A stretch of DNA of 25,290 nt from Holophagae bacterium (GTDB taxonomy: Bacteria > Acidobacteriota > Thermoanaerobaculia > Thermoanaerobaculales > Sulfomarinibacteraceae): contig DAOWGJ010000095.1 of the NCBI GenBank assembly GCA_030637505.1, positions 1 through 25,290 on the forward strand, read 5' to 3'. Within the stretch, counting starts at the first letter, position 1; each line of letters starts with the position of its first letter. A program made the position numbers and the translations under genes. Of this stretch, positions 1-7,794 are shown piece after piece. Under the pieces are notes generated by a model. The model had not been told where the DNA came from. It did no database searches and worked only from the letters and a program-made list of their open reading frames with translations.

Positions 1-1188
1 GGCGCCAAGAAGAACCTCGGTTGGCCCGAGGAGTTGGAGTTCTTCGTTCCCGATGCTGTCGCCGAGAGGGGTCGGGAAGTGGCCCGGCGCGGCACCGAGG
101 CCCACACAGTCTGGCGAGAACGGCACGGCGCCTGGGCCGAGCAGGATCCGGAGAGGGCGGAGGCCTTCGCCAGGCGCCTGGACGGCCGGTTGCCTGAGGA
201 CTGGTCCGATGTATTGCCGGTCTTCGAATATGGCGCCAAGGGGCCGGCGACCCGGGCGGCGTCCGGAACGGTCATCAATCAGCTGGCCGAGGTCCTGCCC
301 GAGATGGTCGGAGGCTCGGCAGACCTGGGACCGTCGTGTAAAACGACCATCAACGGCTCGAGTGCGATTTCCAAGGGGTCGTGGGGCGGACGCAACCTCC
401 ACTTCGGCATTCGGGAACACGCAATGGGCGCCGTGCTCAACGGCCTTGCGCTGCACGGGGGCGTCAGACCCTTCGGGTCGACTTTCCTGGTTTTCGCCGA
501 CTACATGCGTCCGGCGATCAGATTGGCGGCTCTGATGGGTTTGCCTGTCATCTATGTCTTCACGCACGACTCGATTTGGGTTGGCGAAGATGGGCCGACC
601 CACCAGCCGGTCGAACAGGTGGCATCACTTCGGGCCATTCCCAATGTGGTTGTGGTGCGGCCGGGTGACGCCAACGAAACGGCGGGCGCCTGGAAGGTAG
701 CCCTGGAGCGTCGAGATGGGCCGACAGCGCTGGTCCTTTCCAGACAGGGTTTGCCGATCCTCGACGGTACGACCGAGGGGGCTCAGGCGGGTCTGGCTCG
801 GGGTGCCTGGTGTCCGGTTGAGGATGGCGGGTCGCCCCAGGTGGTACTGTTGGCGACCGGATCCGAGGTGCAACTTGCGGTCAAGGCGGGCGCCGAACTT
901 GGCGGGCGCGGGATCACGGCGAGGGTTGTGTCGATGCCGTCGCAGGAGTTGTTCGATGACCAGGATGAGGGATATCGGCAGACGGTACTGCCTCCGGGCG
1001 TCCCGGTCGTGGCAATCGAGGCCGGTGTGACCTTTGGATGGGAACGATACACGGGCACTGGTGGCGCCGTCATTGGGCTCGACCGGTTCGGCGCCTCGGC
1101 GCCGGGGGAGATCGTGGCCGAGAAGCTGGGGTTCACGGTCGAGAGGATCGTGGAAGCTGCAATAAAGGTAATTGAGAAACGGGGATAG
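1..1188 (+). CDS. tkt: Transketolase, C-terminal part (5' end outside window)
   Basis: The reading frame is open from base 1, so the gene is truncated by the window; the first in-frame ATG at 34 is internal. The visible part covers the end of the first TPP-binding domain, the pyrimidine-binding domain and the C-terminal domain. Family motifs seen are FGIREHAMG (its Glu activates thiamine diphosphate), DYMRPAIRLAALM and HDSIWVGEDGPTHQPVEQ. Transketolase moves two-carbon units between ketose and aldose phosphates in the cytosolic non-oxidative pentose phosphate pathway. The transaldolase gene begins 2 nt after its TAG stop, so the two form an operon for that pathway. The family call is secure; the missing N-terminal half cannot be judged. 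Confidence 0.97.
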   Translation, partial: GAKKNLGWPEELEFFVPDAVAERGREVARRGTEAHTVWRERHGAWAEQDPERAEAFARRLDGRLPEDWSDVLPVFEYGAKGPATRAASGTVINQLAEVLPEMVGGSADLGPSCKTTINGSSAISKGSWGGRNLHFGIREHAMGAVLNGLALHGGVRPFGSTFLVFADYMRPAIRLAALMGLPVIYVFTHDSIWVGEDGPTHQPVEQVASLRAIPNVVVVRPGDANETAGAWKVALERRDGPTALVLSRQGLPILDGTTEGAQAGLARGAWCPVEDGGSPQVVLLATGSEVQLAVKAGAELGGRGITARVVSMPSQELFDDQDEGYRQTVLPPGVPVVAIEAGVTFGWERYTGTGGAVIGLDRFGASAPGEIVAEKLGFTVERIVEAAIKVIEKRG

Positions 1189-1190
1189 AT

Positions 1191-2285
1191 ATGAATGCGC
1201 TGAAGGCACTCTGGGCGGATCATGGGCAGGCGGTGTGGCTGGATTTCATTCAGCGCAGCCTGGTTGAAGGTGGCGGGTTGGCTCGCCTGGTCGAAGAGGA
1301 CGGCGTGCGAGGCGTGACCTCCAATCCGTCGATCTTCAAGAACGCAATCGCCGGCACCGACGAGTACGACGAGCAGGTCGGTGCCGTGCTTCGCCGACAT
1401 CCGGCGGCAACCGCGGTCACAGTCTACGAGGAACTGGCGGTCACGGACATCCAGGCAGCGGCTGATGTCTTGCGACCGGTCTATGACGCCGGCAGCCGCA
1501 GCGACGGGTTCGTCAGCCTCGAGGTTGCGCCGGATCTGGCGCACGACACCTCAGGCACGATAACGGATGCCCGGCGCTTGTGGGCCCGGGTCGGTCGGCC
1601 CAATCTCATGATCAAGGTGCCGGCGACCACCGAGGGCATGGCGGCGATCGAGGCATTGATCGCCGACGGCATCAATATCAACGCCACCCTGATGTTCTCG
1701 ATGGACGACTACGAGGCGGTTGCCCAGGCTTATCTTCGAGGACTCGAGCGTTGCGCTGAACCGTCGACGGTGGCCTCGGTGGCGTCGTTCTTCGTCAGCC
1801 GTGTAGATACCGCGGTCGACGCACAACTTGAGGCCGTCGGAACCCCAGATGCTCTGGCTCTCCGAGGCAAGGCCGCAATCGCCAATGCCTGCCTCGCCTA
1901 TCGCCGGTTCAAGGAGATTTTCCATGGGCCGAATTTTGAGAGGTTCATGGCTCGGGGCGCCCAGGTACAGCGGCCGCTCTGGGCGTCGACCTCGGCCAAG
2001 AATCCGGCCTATCCAGATGTGCTCTATATCGAGGAGTTGGTTGGGCCGCAGACGGTCAATACGATCCCTGCGCCCACTCTCGATGCTTATCGGGACCACG
2101 GAAATCCGAGGAACGCGCTTGAGGAGGGCATGGCATCGGCCGATAGCGTCATGGAGGGTCTTGAGGCTCACGGCATCGATCTCAAGGCCGTGACGAAGAA
2201 GCTTCAATATGACGGCGTGGCTGCTTTTGCCGGCGCCTTCGACGATCTTCTGGCGTCGTTGGCTGAAAAAATCTCGGTGCGCTGA
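1191..2285 (+). CDS. tal: Transaldolase, long (mycobacterial-type) subfamily
   Basis: The 364-aa cytosolic enzyme transfers dihydroxyacetone units between sugar phosphates and pairs metabolically with the upstream transketolase. Signatures are GVTSNPSIFKNAI (about residues 41-53), NLMIKVPAT with the presumed Schiff-base Lys142, and SVASFFVSRVDT. The length and these motifs match the long subfamily typified by actinobacterial Tal rather than the roughly 220-aa or TalB types. The ATG at 1191 lies 2 nt after the tkt stop, with a GGGGAT stretch upstream as a modest ribosome-binding site, so co-translation is likely. No phosphoglucose-isomerase fusion is present. Downstream comes a repeat-rich gap before glmS. 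Confidence 0.95.
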   Translation: MNALKALWADHGQAVWLDFIQRSLVEGGGLARLVEEDGVRGVTSNPSIFKNAIAGTDEYDEQVGAVLRRHPAATAVTVYEELAVTDIQAAADVLRPVYDAGSRSDGFVSLEVAPDLAHDTSGTITDARRLWARVGRPNLMIKVPATTEGMAAIEALIADGININATLMFSMDDYEAVAQAYLRGLERCAEPSTVASVASFFVSRVDTAVDAQLEAVGTPDALALRGKAAIANACLAYRRFKEIFHGPNFERFMARGAQVQRPLWASTSAKNPAYPDVLYIEELVGPQTVNTIPAPTLDAYRDHGNPRNALEEGMASADSVMEGLEAHGIDLKAVTKKLQYDGVAAFAGAFDDLLASLAEKISVR

Positions 2286-2302
2286 GGAACCGGCGGAGCC
2301 GG

Positions 2303-2390
2303 GAGCTGTTAGCATTTAGCTCTCAGCAGTTAGCTCCGAGGACCATGGGGTTTTTCGCCAACGGCTAACAGATAATAGCTAATAGCTTTA
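2303..2390. repeat. AGCT-TTAGC hexamer repeat tract upstream of glmS
   Basis: The tal-glmS gap contains degenerate repeats of the form AGCTNTTAGC / AGCTCTCAGC (2303-2336) and an inverted set, GGCTAACAG...AGCTAATAGC (about 2362-2388). The two halves can partly pair. Similar tracts occur at 12331-12365, 19231-19246, 22805-22820 and 23028-23046. The 125-nt gap is too short and shows no recognisable core of a glmS ribozyme. Function unknown. Confidence 0.6.
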
Positions 2391-2410
2391 AAACGACTGA
2401 GGAGTGCAAC

Positions 2411-4234
2411 ATGTGCGGCATCATCGGATACGTTGGCGAGCACCAGGCGGTACCGGTCATTCTTGACGGTCTTCGGCGGCTGGAATATCGAGGCTATGAC
2501 TCCGCCGGTCTGGCGGTGATGGGTGCCGAGACGATCGAGGTGCTCAGGGCGGCCGGCAAGCTGGCCAATCTGGAAGAACTGGCCTTCGATCAGCCGCCTC
2601 GAGGATCGGTTGGTGTCGGTCACACGCGGTGGGCGACCCACGGCGCACCAACCGAGGCCAACGCCCACCCACAAGTGGATGCCGACGGCCACATCGCGGT
2701 GGTCCACAACGGGATTCTGGAGAACTATGCCGATCTTCGCCGGGAACTCCTGGATCAGGGGGTCCCGCTCGCTTCGGATACCGACACCGAGCTGATCGCC
2801 CAGTTGCTCGGGCGTGCCACGGGCAGCCTTTTTGAGCGGGTCGAGGCGGTCCTGTCCCGACTGGTCGGGCAGTTTGCGGTGGTCGCCGTCAGTCGAGACG
2901 AGCCCAATACGGTCGTCGCCTTCCGGAACGGGCCGCCGTTGGTTGTCGGTGTCGGTGATGACGAGATGATCGTCGCTTCAGACGTTGTGGCCCTGTTGCA
3001 CCGAACCAAGAGGGTGATCTACTTGGAAAATGGCGACATCGCCGTTGTTCACCAACACGAGGCGCACATCCATAACGATGGGCGTGCGGTTGACCGGCCG
3101 GTTGAGACGTTGGATTGGGATGCCGGACGAATGGACAAGGGCGGGTTCCGCCACTATATGCTCAAGGAGATCCACGAACAACCGGACGCCATTCGGAATA
3201 CCGTCCGCGCCTACCTGAACGCCGACCGGACAGCGGTCAATCTGGGTGATCTGGGTTTTGATCATGACCGATTGGCCGAAGTCAGGCGGATCCACCTCGT
3301 TGCCTGCGGCACCTCGTGGCACGCCTGCCTGGTTGGAAAGTTCCTGATTGAGCGCCTGACGGGCCTTCCGACGGAAGTCGATTACGGATCGGAGTACCGC
3401 TACCGGGAGCCGCTGGTCGGCCCGGACGTGCTGGTTGTCGGTGTGACGCAGAGCGGAGAAACCGCCGACACTCTGGCCGCTATGGAGCTGGGCAAGGACG
3501 CCGGCGCGCTGCTGGGAACGATCTGTAATGTGCGGGGTTCTTCTTCGTGGCGCATGGCCCAGGCACGGATGTTGACCCAGGCCGGACCCGAGATCGGTGT
3601 CGCCTCAACAAAAGCCTTCACGACCCAGTTGGTGGCGATGGTCCTCCTGGCCCTGGCCCTGAGGCAGGTCCGCGGCCTTTCGGACGGCACGGATACCGAA
3701 ATCATCCGGCAACTGCTGCGATTGCCCCTGGCGATCGAACAGGCGATTGAAGGCAGCGAAGAAGCCTACGATCAGGCGACACAACTGCTGGCCGAGGCAA
3801 CGGATTCCCTGTTCCTGGGGAGAGGCTGCCTCTACCCGATCGCGCTGGAAGGCGCATTGAAACTCAAAGAAATCTCATACCTCCACGCAGAAGGCTATCC
3901 GGCAGGCGAAATGAAGCACGGACCGATCGCCCTCCTGACCGAGGGGTTCCCGATCGTCACCGTAGCTCCGGCGACGCCGACGCGGGAAAAACTGCTGGGT
4001 AATCTGATGGAGGTGCGTGCCCGTGGCGCGGTGGTCATCGCCGTGGCGGAGCGGGAAGCCGCCGACGTGGCCCAGGTGGCCGACATCGTCCTGCCGATTC
4101 CTGCCGTTGACCGCCTCCTGCAGCCGATCGTCACTACGATTCCCCTGCAGCTGTTGGCCTACCGAGTGGCCGTCGAACTGGGCCTGGACGTGGATCAGCC
4201 CCGGAATCTGGCCAAGAGCGTGACGGTGGAGTAA
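2411..4234 (+). CDS. glmS: Glutamine--fructose-6-phosphate aminotransferase (isomerizing)
   Basis: The 607-aa enzyme makes glucosamine-6-phosphate from fructose-6-phosphate and glutamine, the first step towards UDP-GlcNAc for peptidoglycan and lipopolysaccharide. The protein opens MCGIIGY, so Cys2 is the N-terminal glutaminase nucleophile after Met removal. HTRWATHG, HNGILENY and SDTDTE mark the glutaminase domain. Two SIS domains follow; GTSWHAC, TQSGETADTL, EIGVASTKAFTT and the AEGYPAGEMKHGPIAL segment carry sugar-binding and isomerase residues. It ends in the conserved LAKSVTVE. GAGGAG at 2399-2404, 6 nt before the ATG, sets the start. No feedback ribozyme is visible. Length is typical. 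Confidence 0.98.
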   Translation: MCGIIGYVGEHQAVPVILDGLRRLEYRGYDSAGLAVMGAETIEVLRAAGKLANLEELAFDQPPRGSVGVGHTRWATHGAPTEANAHPQVDADGHIAVVHNGILENYADLRRELLDQGVPLASDTDTELIAQLLGRATGSLFERVEAVLSRLVGQFAVVAVSRDEPNTVVAFRNGPPLVVGVGDDEMIVASDVVALLHRTKRVIYLENGDIAVVHQHEAHIHNDGRAVDRPVETLDWDAGRMDKGGFRHYMLKEIHEQPDAIRNTVRAYLNADRTAVNLGDLGFDHDRLAEVRRIHLVACGTSWHACLVGKFLIERLTGLPTEVDYGSEYRYREPLVGPDVLVVGVTQSGETADTLAAMELGKDAGALLGTICNVRGSSSWRMAQARMLTQAGPEIGVASTKAFTTQLVAMVLLALALRQVRGLSDGTDTEIIRQLLRLPLAIEQAIEGSEEAYDQATQLLAEATDSLFLGRGCLYPIALEGALKLKEISYLHAEGYPAGEMKHGPIALLTEGFPIVTVAPATPTREKLLGNLMEVRARGAVVIAVAEREAADVAQVADIVLPIPAVDRLLQPIVTTIPLQLLAYRVAVELGLDVDQPRNLAKSVTVE

Positions 4235-4256
4235 GAAATTCGTAGGGCGAATTTCT
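4234..4256. repeat. Short perfect inverted repeat after glmS
   Basis: AGAAATTCG (4234-4242) and CGAATTTCT (4248-4256) form a perfect 9-bp stem with a TAGGG loop, starting at the last base of the glmS stop codon. There is no following U-tract, so it is a weak terminator candidate. It could equally stabilise the 3' end of the glmS message. Confidence 0.5.
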
Positions 4257-4297
4257 GAGATGACGATGATGAACGATTACAAACTGGAGTGGCTGGG

Positions 4298-6580
4298 ATG
4301 ACTGCGGATAGATTACTTGAGGGACTCAACCGGACACAGCGGGAGGCCGTGGCCTACGGCGAGGGACCACTGTTGGTTTTGGCGGGGGCCGGATCGGGGA
4401 AAACGCGGGTTCTGACCCACCGGGTTGCCCATCTGATTGGGCGGGGGGCGGCTGAAGCCTTCGAAATCACAGCCGTCACCTTCACCAACAAGGCCGCCCG
4501 GGAAATGCGGGAACGGGCCGCCACGCTGATCGGTGCCGGGCCTACCCTTGGTGGGGCCTTCGTCGGGACCTTCCACCGGTGGGCCCTGGACATCCTCAGG
4601 CGATGGCCCGAGGCCGCGGGGTTGCCGCGCAGGTTTTCGATCATTGACAGTGATGATCAACGGGGTTTGATGAACAAAATCCTCAAGGATGAGGAGCTTG
4701 ACCCCAAGGAATATCCGGCTCGTAATGTGCTCTCGCGCATCTCCGGCCATGTCAACCGTATGGAGAGTGTGAAAAGTCTGGGACAGCGAACCGGTGATGT
4801 CCGGGCCCAGGTCATTGCCCGTTTGTGGCGGCGCTACACCGCCCGCAAGAAGGAACTGGGCGCCGTCGATTTTGACGACATGTTGGCCCTGGTCCTCAAG
4901 GCCCTGACGTCGGACAGGGCTGCCGCCGCCTCGGTCAAGCGTCGCGCGCGGTGGCTTTTGGTCGATGAGTTTCAGGATACCAACAAGTTGCAGATGAAAC
5001 TCCTCAATACGGTCCTGAGCGAAAGTGGCAACATCACTGCGGTCGGGGACGAGGATCAGAGCATCTACCGGTGGCGAGGCGCCGAGATGGATAACATCCT
5101 GGATTTCGAGCACTCCTTTCCCGGCGCCCACGTGGTGGTGCTGGAGCGAAACTACCGATCGACGGCGCCGATTTTAGAGGTCTCCGGCGCCCTGATTGCC
5201 GCCAACACCCAACGCAGAGGAAAGAAACTGTTCACCGAGAAAGACGGTGGGGAGCCGGTGCACCTCTTCGTTGCGCCGGGCGAAAGGGAGGAGGCACGGT
5301 GGGTGTGCGATCGCATCGAGGCCCTGCAGAGCAGCCATCCCCTCTGCGAGATGGCGGTTTTGATGCGAACCAACGCCCAGACGCGGCCCTTCGAGGAAGA
5401 ACTGACTCGACGCCAAGTGCCCTACCGGGTCATTGGCGGCCTGAGATTCTGGCAACGGGCCGAGGTCAAGGACGCCCTGGCCTACCTGCGCCTTGTCGTC
5501 CGCCCGGAAGACGCCATGGCCTTCGAACGGGTTGTCAACGTACCGGCCCGGGGCATCGGCGCCGTCACCATCGACGCCCTGAGATCCCATGCTGAAGCGG
5601 TGGGTCGCCCCATTCCGATTGCGGCAAGGGACTCCCCTGAAACCCTGACACCACGAGCTCAAGTGGCCCTTGCACGCTTTTTTGAAATCTTGGACGAAGC
5701 CGAGACACAGAAGGAGACCATGGCGCCTGCCGATTTCGTTGGGTGGTTGCTCGAGGCCTCCGGCATGCTGGGACTTTATAGCGGTGAAGAAGAGGAGAAG
5801 GTCGTACGCCGTGAGAATCTTCGGCAACTGGCAACGGCCGTAGCCGAAGCCTCGCTGCAGGGACAGGATCTCGAGGCCTTTCTTGATGGCGTCGCCCTCT
5901 TCGAGGACAGTGATCAAAAGGCCTCTGCGGATTCCGTCAGTCTGATGACCCTGCATTCGGCCAAAGGTCTGGAATTCGACGCTGTTTTTGTCGTCGGGTG
6001 TGAAGATGGCCTGTTGCCCCACTCCAACTCCAGTAAAGATGCTGATGGAATAGAAGAAGAGCGGCGGCTTGCCTACGTTGGCATGACCCGTGCGCGCCAA
6101 CGTCTGGCCCTGACGGCCGCTCGTGAACGTTTTCTCTTCGGCCAAAGGAATCCGACCCGCCCGTCGCGTTTCTTGGCCGAGATCCCCTCGGAGTCTCTTC
6201 AGGACGAGGGTGACGCGCTTTCGCAGATCGTTGGTCAGAGCTGGGGTGTCGACCTTCCAACCATGGGGCAAGGGTTTCAAAGGTCCTTTGGGCGACAAAC
6301 CGGTGTGATGGGGACCCAGCCCGGAAAATCCGTCGGAACCGCCCCTGCTCCCGCCCGGACCCTCATGAGGGGAGGCCGAGCACGCCCAATTGCCGCAACC
6401 GTCGAAGATGGAGACGGCAAGGGATGGCGACCGGGCGACCGGGTTTCACACCAGCGGTTCGGGTCCGGTGTCGTTCTGTCCTGTCAGGGCCGGGGCCCCG
6501 GGCTCAAACTGGTTATCTATTTTGACCGGGCCGGGCGCAAGACGCTGGTGCCGACGATTGCGAAGCTGGAGAAGGGGTAG
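4298..6580 (+). CDS. uvrD: UvrD/PcrA-type superfamily 1A DNA helicase
   Basis: The 760-aa ATP-dependent 3'-5' DNA helicase acts in nucleotide excision and mismatch repair and in removing stalled complexes. All SF1 motifs are seen: AGAGSGKTRVLTHR (motif I, Lys35), AVTFTNKAAREMRER (Ia), GTFHRWA (Ib), LLVDEFQDTN (II), GDEDQSIYRWRGA (III), LERNYRSTAPIL (IV), LMTLHSAKGLEFDAVF (V) and YVGMTRARQRL (VI). The last 50 residues (WRPGDRVSHQRFGSGVV...) match the Tudor-like C-terminal domain that contacts RNA polymerase in PcrA/UvrD. ATG 4298 is preferred over GTG 4289 because GGAG at 4286-4289 lies 8 nt before it and overlaps the GTG. UvrD and PcrA cannot be separated from sequence alone. Confidence 0.95.
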   Translation: MTADRLLEGLNRTQREAVAYGEGPLLVLAGAGSGKTRVLTHRVAHLIGRGAAEAFEITAVTFTNKAAREMRERAATLIGAGPTLGGAFVGTFHRWALDILRRWPEAAGLPRRFSIIDSDDQRGLMNKILKDEELDPKEYPARNVLSRISGHVNRMESVKSLGQRTGDVRAQVIARLWRRYTARKKELGAVDFDDMLALVLKALTSDRAAAASVKRRARWLLVDEFQDTNKLQMKLLNTVLSESGNITAVGDEDQSIYRWRGAEMDNILDFEHSFPGAHVVVLERNYRSTAPILEVSGALIAANTQRRGKKLFTEKDGGEPVHLFVAPGEREEARWVCDRIEALQSSHPLCEMAVLMRTNAQTRPFEEELTRRQVPYRVIGGLRFWQRAEVKDALAYLRLVVRPEDAMAFERVVNVPARGIGAVTIDALRSHAEAVGRPIPIAARDSPETLTPRAQVALARFFEILDEAETQKETMAPADFVGWLLEASGMLGLYSGEEEEKVVRRENLRQLATAVAEASLQGQDLEAFLDGVALFEDSDQKASADSVSLMTLHSAKGLEFDAVFVVGCEDGLLPHSNSSKDADGIEEERRLAYVGMTRARQRLALTAARERFLFGQRNPTRPSRFLAEIPSESLQDEGDALSQIVGQSWGVDLPTMGQGFQRSFGRQTGVMGTQPGKSVGTAPAPARTLMRGGRARPIAATVEDGDGKGWRPGDRVSHQRFGSGVVLSCQGRGPGLKLVIYFDRAGRKTLVPTIAKLEKG

Positions 6581-6597
6581 GTCGAAGGAGTCTGTAG

Positions 6598-6619
6598 GGG
6601 CGGACCCCTGTGTCCGCCC
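6598..6619. repeat. GTAGGGGCGGACC-type palindromic intergenic repeat
   Basis: GGGCGGAC (6598-6605) and GTCCGCCC (6612-6619) form a perfect 8-bp stem with loop CCCTGT, preceded by GTAG. Short GTAGGGGCGGAC...GTCCGCCC palindromes recur between genes in many bacterial genomes. It lies 18 nt after the helicase stop without a U-tract, so a terminator role is only possible. Confidence 0.55.
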
Positions 6620-6650
6620 ATGTTGGACCGAAGAGCTCGATGGAAAGAAA

Positions 6651-6684
6651 GAGTCAAAGGGGTCAAAAAGGTCGAAGAGGTCTG
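6651..6684. repeat. Nonamer tandem repeat (GGGGTCGAA-like)
   Basis: Four degenerate copies of a 9-nt unit (GAGTCAAAG, GGGTCAAAA, AGGTCGAAG, AGGTCTG) lie in tandem. The same unit recurs at 23911-23938 and, more weakly, near 13411. It is non-coding as far as can be seen. Confidence 0.55.
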
Positions 6685-7039
6685 TCGCCGCCCCAGACGC
6701 CGCCGCTGTGATCTGCCCCGGTCGCGGCCATCTGACGCTGTCGCTGTCTCCTGAACCTGACGCTGGACTCGGACGCTGGCCACGGCTCCGGTCCCTGGAT
6801 TCCAGGCCCGGCCTTCGGGAGCGCCTTCGGCCCTCCCGCTCGGTGCATTTCCCGGAGGGGCAACTTTTCAGAACTCGGGAGACAACGGTCCCTCCGGGAA
6901 ATGGCCTCGACGGCCTACGGCTTTGGCCAGCACTCGATTGCTGACGGTGTCGCCGTGGATTGCCACCTTTGACATTGTCCGCATTGTTGCTCAAACCGAG
7001 AAGATAACCGAAGGACAATATCAAAAGTGGCACGTCCCG
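6685..7039. repeat. Structured intergenic element, copy A (5' module plus three-hairpin core)
   Basis: Bases 6685-6800 are the GACGCTG-rich 5' module and 6808-7039 the 232-bp core. Core hairpin 0 is GGGAG-c-GCC-TTC-GGC-c-CTCCC (about 6817-6837). Hairpin 1 has perfect 14-nt arms, CATTTCCCGGAGGG (6846-6859) and CCCTCCGGGAAATG (6890-6903). A 57-nt linker (6904-6960) is close to copy C. Hairpin 2 has 20-nt arms TGCCACCTTTGACATTGTCC (6961-6980) and GGACAATATCAAAAGTGGCA (7013-7032); its two mismatches are G-U pairs only if the minus strand is transcribed. A further imperfect hairpin follows at 7039-7075. The rest of 6581-7081 holds the two simple repeats listed separately and no gene I can support. 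Confidence 0.8.
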
Positions 7040-7081
7040 TCGGAGAGGGCGCTCGCTCGCGCCGAGGAATCCGACCACCCC

Positions 7082-7429
7082 TCACGGATGGAGCAGTCGC
7101 CACGTCATCGCTCGGACCTCGTCGAAGAGACCGAGAGCGGTATGGGTTCTGGTTTTGTCGATGGCTCCTGCCTGGGCAAGAAGCCGAAGATGGCTGTCGA
7201 CCTCTTTTGCTGATGCGTAGGCAATTCGCCAGTGGTACATCCGATCTCTGCCGGACCGTCCGTGGCCTTCGGCGAGGTTGGCTGGAACCGATGATGCCGA
7301 CCGAATGACCTGATCGGCGATGCTTTTGAGGGGGGCTGGTACTCGAGTGACGAGTGTGATTGACATTCCGGCTGCTTCGAGAGCCTTGGATTGGGCGATG
7401 AGGGTGTGTCTGGGGAGCGCGTGAGACAT
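7082..7429 (-). CDS. Four-helix-bundle protein (S23 / 23S rRNA-IVS / Avd-like family)
   Basis: The 115-aa protein matches the stand-alone four-helix-bundle family by length and by the pattern IADQVIRSASSVPANLAEG (about residues 42-60) followed by RIAYASAKEVDSHLRLL. Relatives are encoded in intervening sequences of some 23S rRNA genes and include Avd, the basic RNA-binding partner of reverse transcriptase in diversity-generating retroelements. The biochemical role of solitary copies is unknown, and no reverse transcriptase lies in this window. ATG at 7429 is chosen over 7450 because GGAGG (7435-7439) sits 5 nt before it. The gene opposes its neighbours. Structured element A lies 43 nt beyond its stop on the same strand, and its upstream region is duplicated in inverse orientation. 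The family call is firm; the function is open. Confidence 0.85.
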   Translation of the reverse strand: MSHALPRHTLIAQSKALEAAGMSITLVTRVPAPLKSIADQVIRSASSVPANLAEGHGRSGRDRMYHWRIAYASAKEVDSHLRLLAQAGAIDKTRTHTALGLFDEVRAMTWRLLHP

Positions 7430-7578
7430 GATTTCCTCCGTGTTGTTCATAGGATTCCCAATGCTGGTGGGGCGGCCGATGTCAAGGATCGCGAAGCGAC
7501 CGGTAGGCTTGTCCTTGACATTGGATGGCCCACCAGCTATCCCAAGCCATTCTCATGAACAGCACGGAGGAAATCATG
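7427..7578. repeat. Inverted duplication of a promoter-RBS-start region (divergent)
   Basis: The region upstream of the four-helix gene (minus strand, 7488 to 7427) recurs on the plus strand (7512 to 7578). Both read TCCTTGACAT, then a CCCACCAGC block, then ATGAAC(A/G)(A/G)CACGGAGGAAATC and ATG, with about 5 nt of length difference between them. The two TTGACA boxes (7480-7485 minus, 7515-7520 plus) face away from each other across 29 bp. TTGACA may be a -35 box, but no good -10 is seen at 17 bp (ATTGGG and TATCCC), so promoter activity is uncertain. Confidence 0.7.
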
Positions 7579-7689
7579 AACGGGTCACCGTTGGACCCGG
7601 CGCCGCCCCGGACGCCGACGCTGCCTGCTGTCCACTGTCTACCGGCGCGGTCGCCGTCATCTGACGCTGCAAACTGCCGCCGAAACTGA
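7576..7689 (+). pseudogene. Possible 5' remnant of a second four-helix-type gene
   Basis: An ATG at 7576 has the same GGAGG and spacing as the real four-helix gene, but its 37 codons (MNGSPLDPAPPRTPTLP...) do not resemble that protein. They run straight into the GACGCTG repeat module and stop at 7687-7689. The simplest reading is that a duplicated upstream region and start codon survive while the rest of the gene was lost or replaced by repeat DNA. A genuine small protein is possible but unsupported. Confidence 0.3.
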
Positions 7690-7735
7690 CGCTGTCTGCT
7701 GATCCTGCCCCTGGACTCCAACGTCGGCGTTGGCG
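7585..7735. repeat. Solo 5' module of the structured element (copy D)
   Basis: The block shares GCGCCGCCCCGGACGCCG, GGTCGCCGTCATCTGACGCT and repeated GACGCTG units with the 5' module of copy A (6685-6800). The three-hairpin core is absent. Together with the inverted duplication this accounts for nearly all of the 7430-7794 gap. Confidence 0.6.
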
Positions 7736-7742
7736 TTCCCGG

Positions 7743-7769
7743 TTGTTACCGGCTGCCCCTTGGTATGCT
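7743..7769 (+). promoter_or_regulatory. Candidate extended -10 promoter for the pentapeptide-repeat gene
   Basis: TGG-TATGCT (7761-7769) fits a TGn extended -10, with TTGTTA (7743-7748) 15 bp upstream as a weak -35. Transcription from about 7776 would leave a leader just long enough for AGGAGG at 7779-7784. Visual match only. Confidence 0.35.
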
Positions 7770-7794
7770 CCTGTCTCGAGGAGGGTGGTTTGCC

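Noticed and set aside
2286..2410. glmS ribozyme
   Set aside because: The 125-nt leader consists of AGCT-TTAGC hexamers and lacks the ribozyme core and pseudoknot elements I would expect.
5174..6298. Long minus-strand reading frame (374 codons) opposite the helicase gene
   Set aside because: It mirrors the codon pattern of a well-supported plus-strand gene, has no recognisable motif, and similar shadows occur opposite hslU, mpl and the 20407 gene in this GC-rich DNA.
6808..7039. Integron attC site or REP/BIME element
   Set aside because: Imperfect palindromes suggested these, but there are no complementary R' and R'' core sites with GTT/AAC, no GTAG at the hairpin foot, and no integrase or TnpA-REP gene.
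7082..7429. Diversity-generating retroelement centred on the Avd-like protein
   Set aside because: No reverse transcriptase, no template/variable repeat pair with adenine-specific differences, and no C-type-lectin target are in the window.
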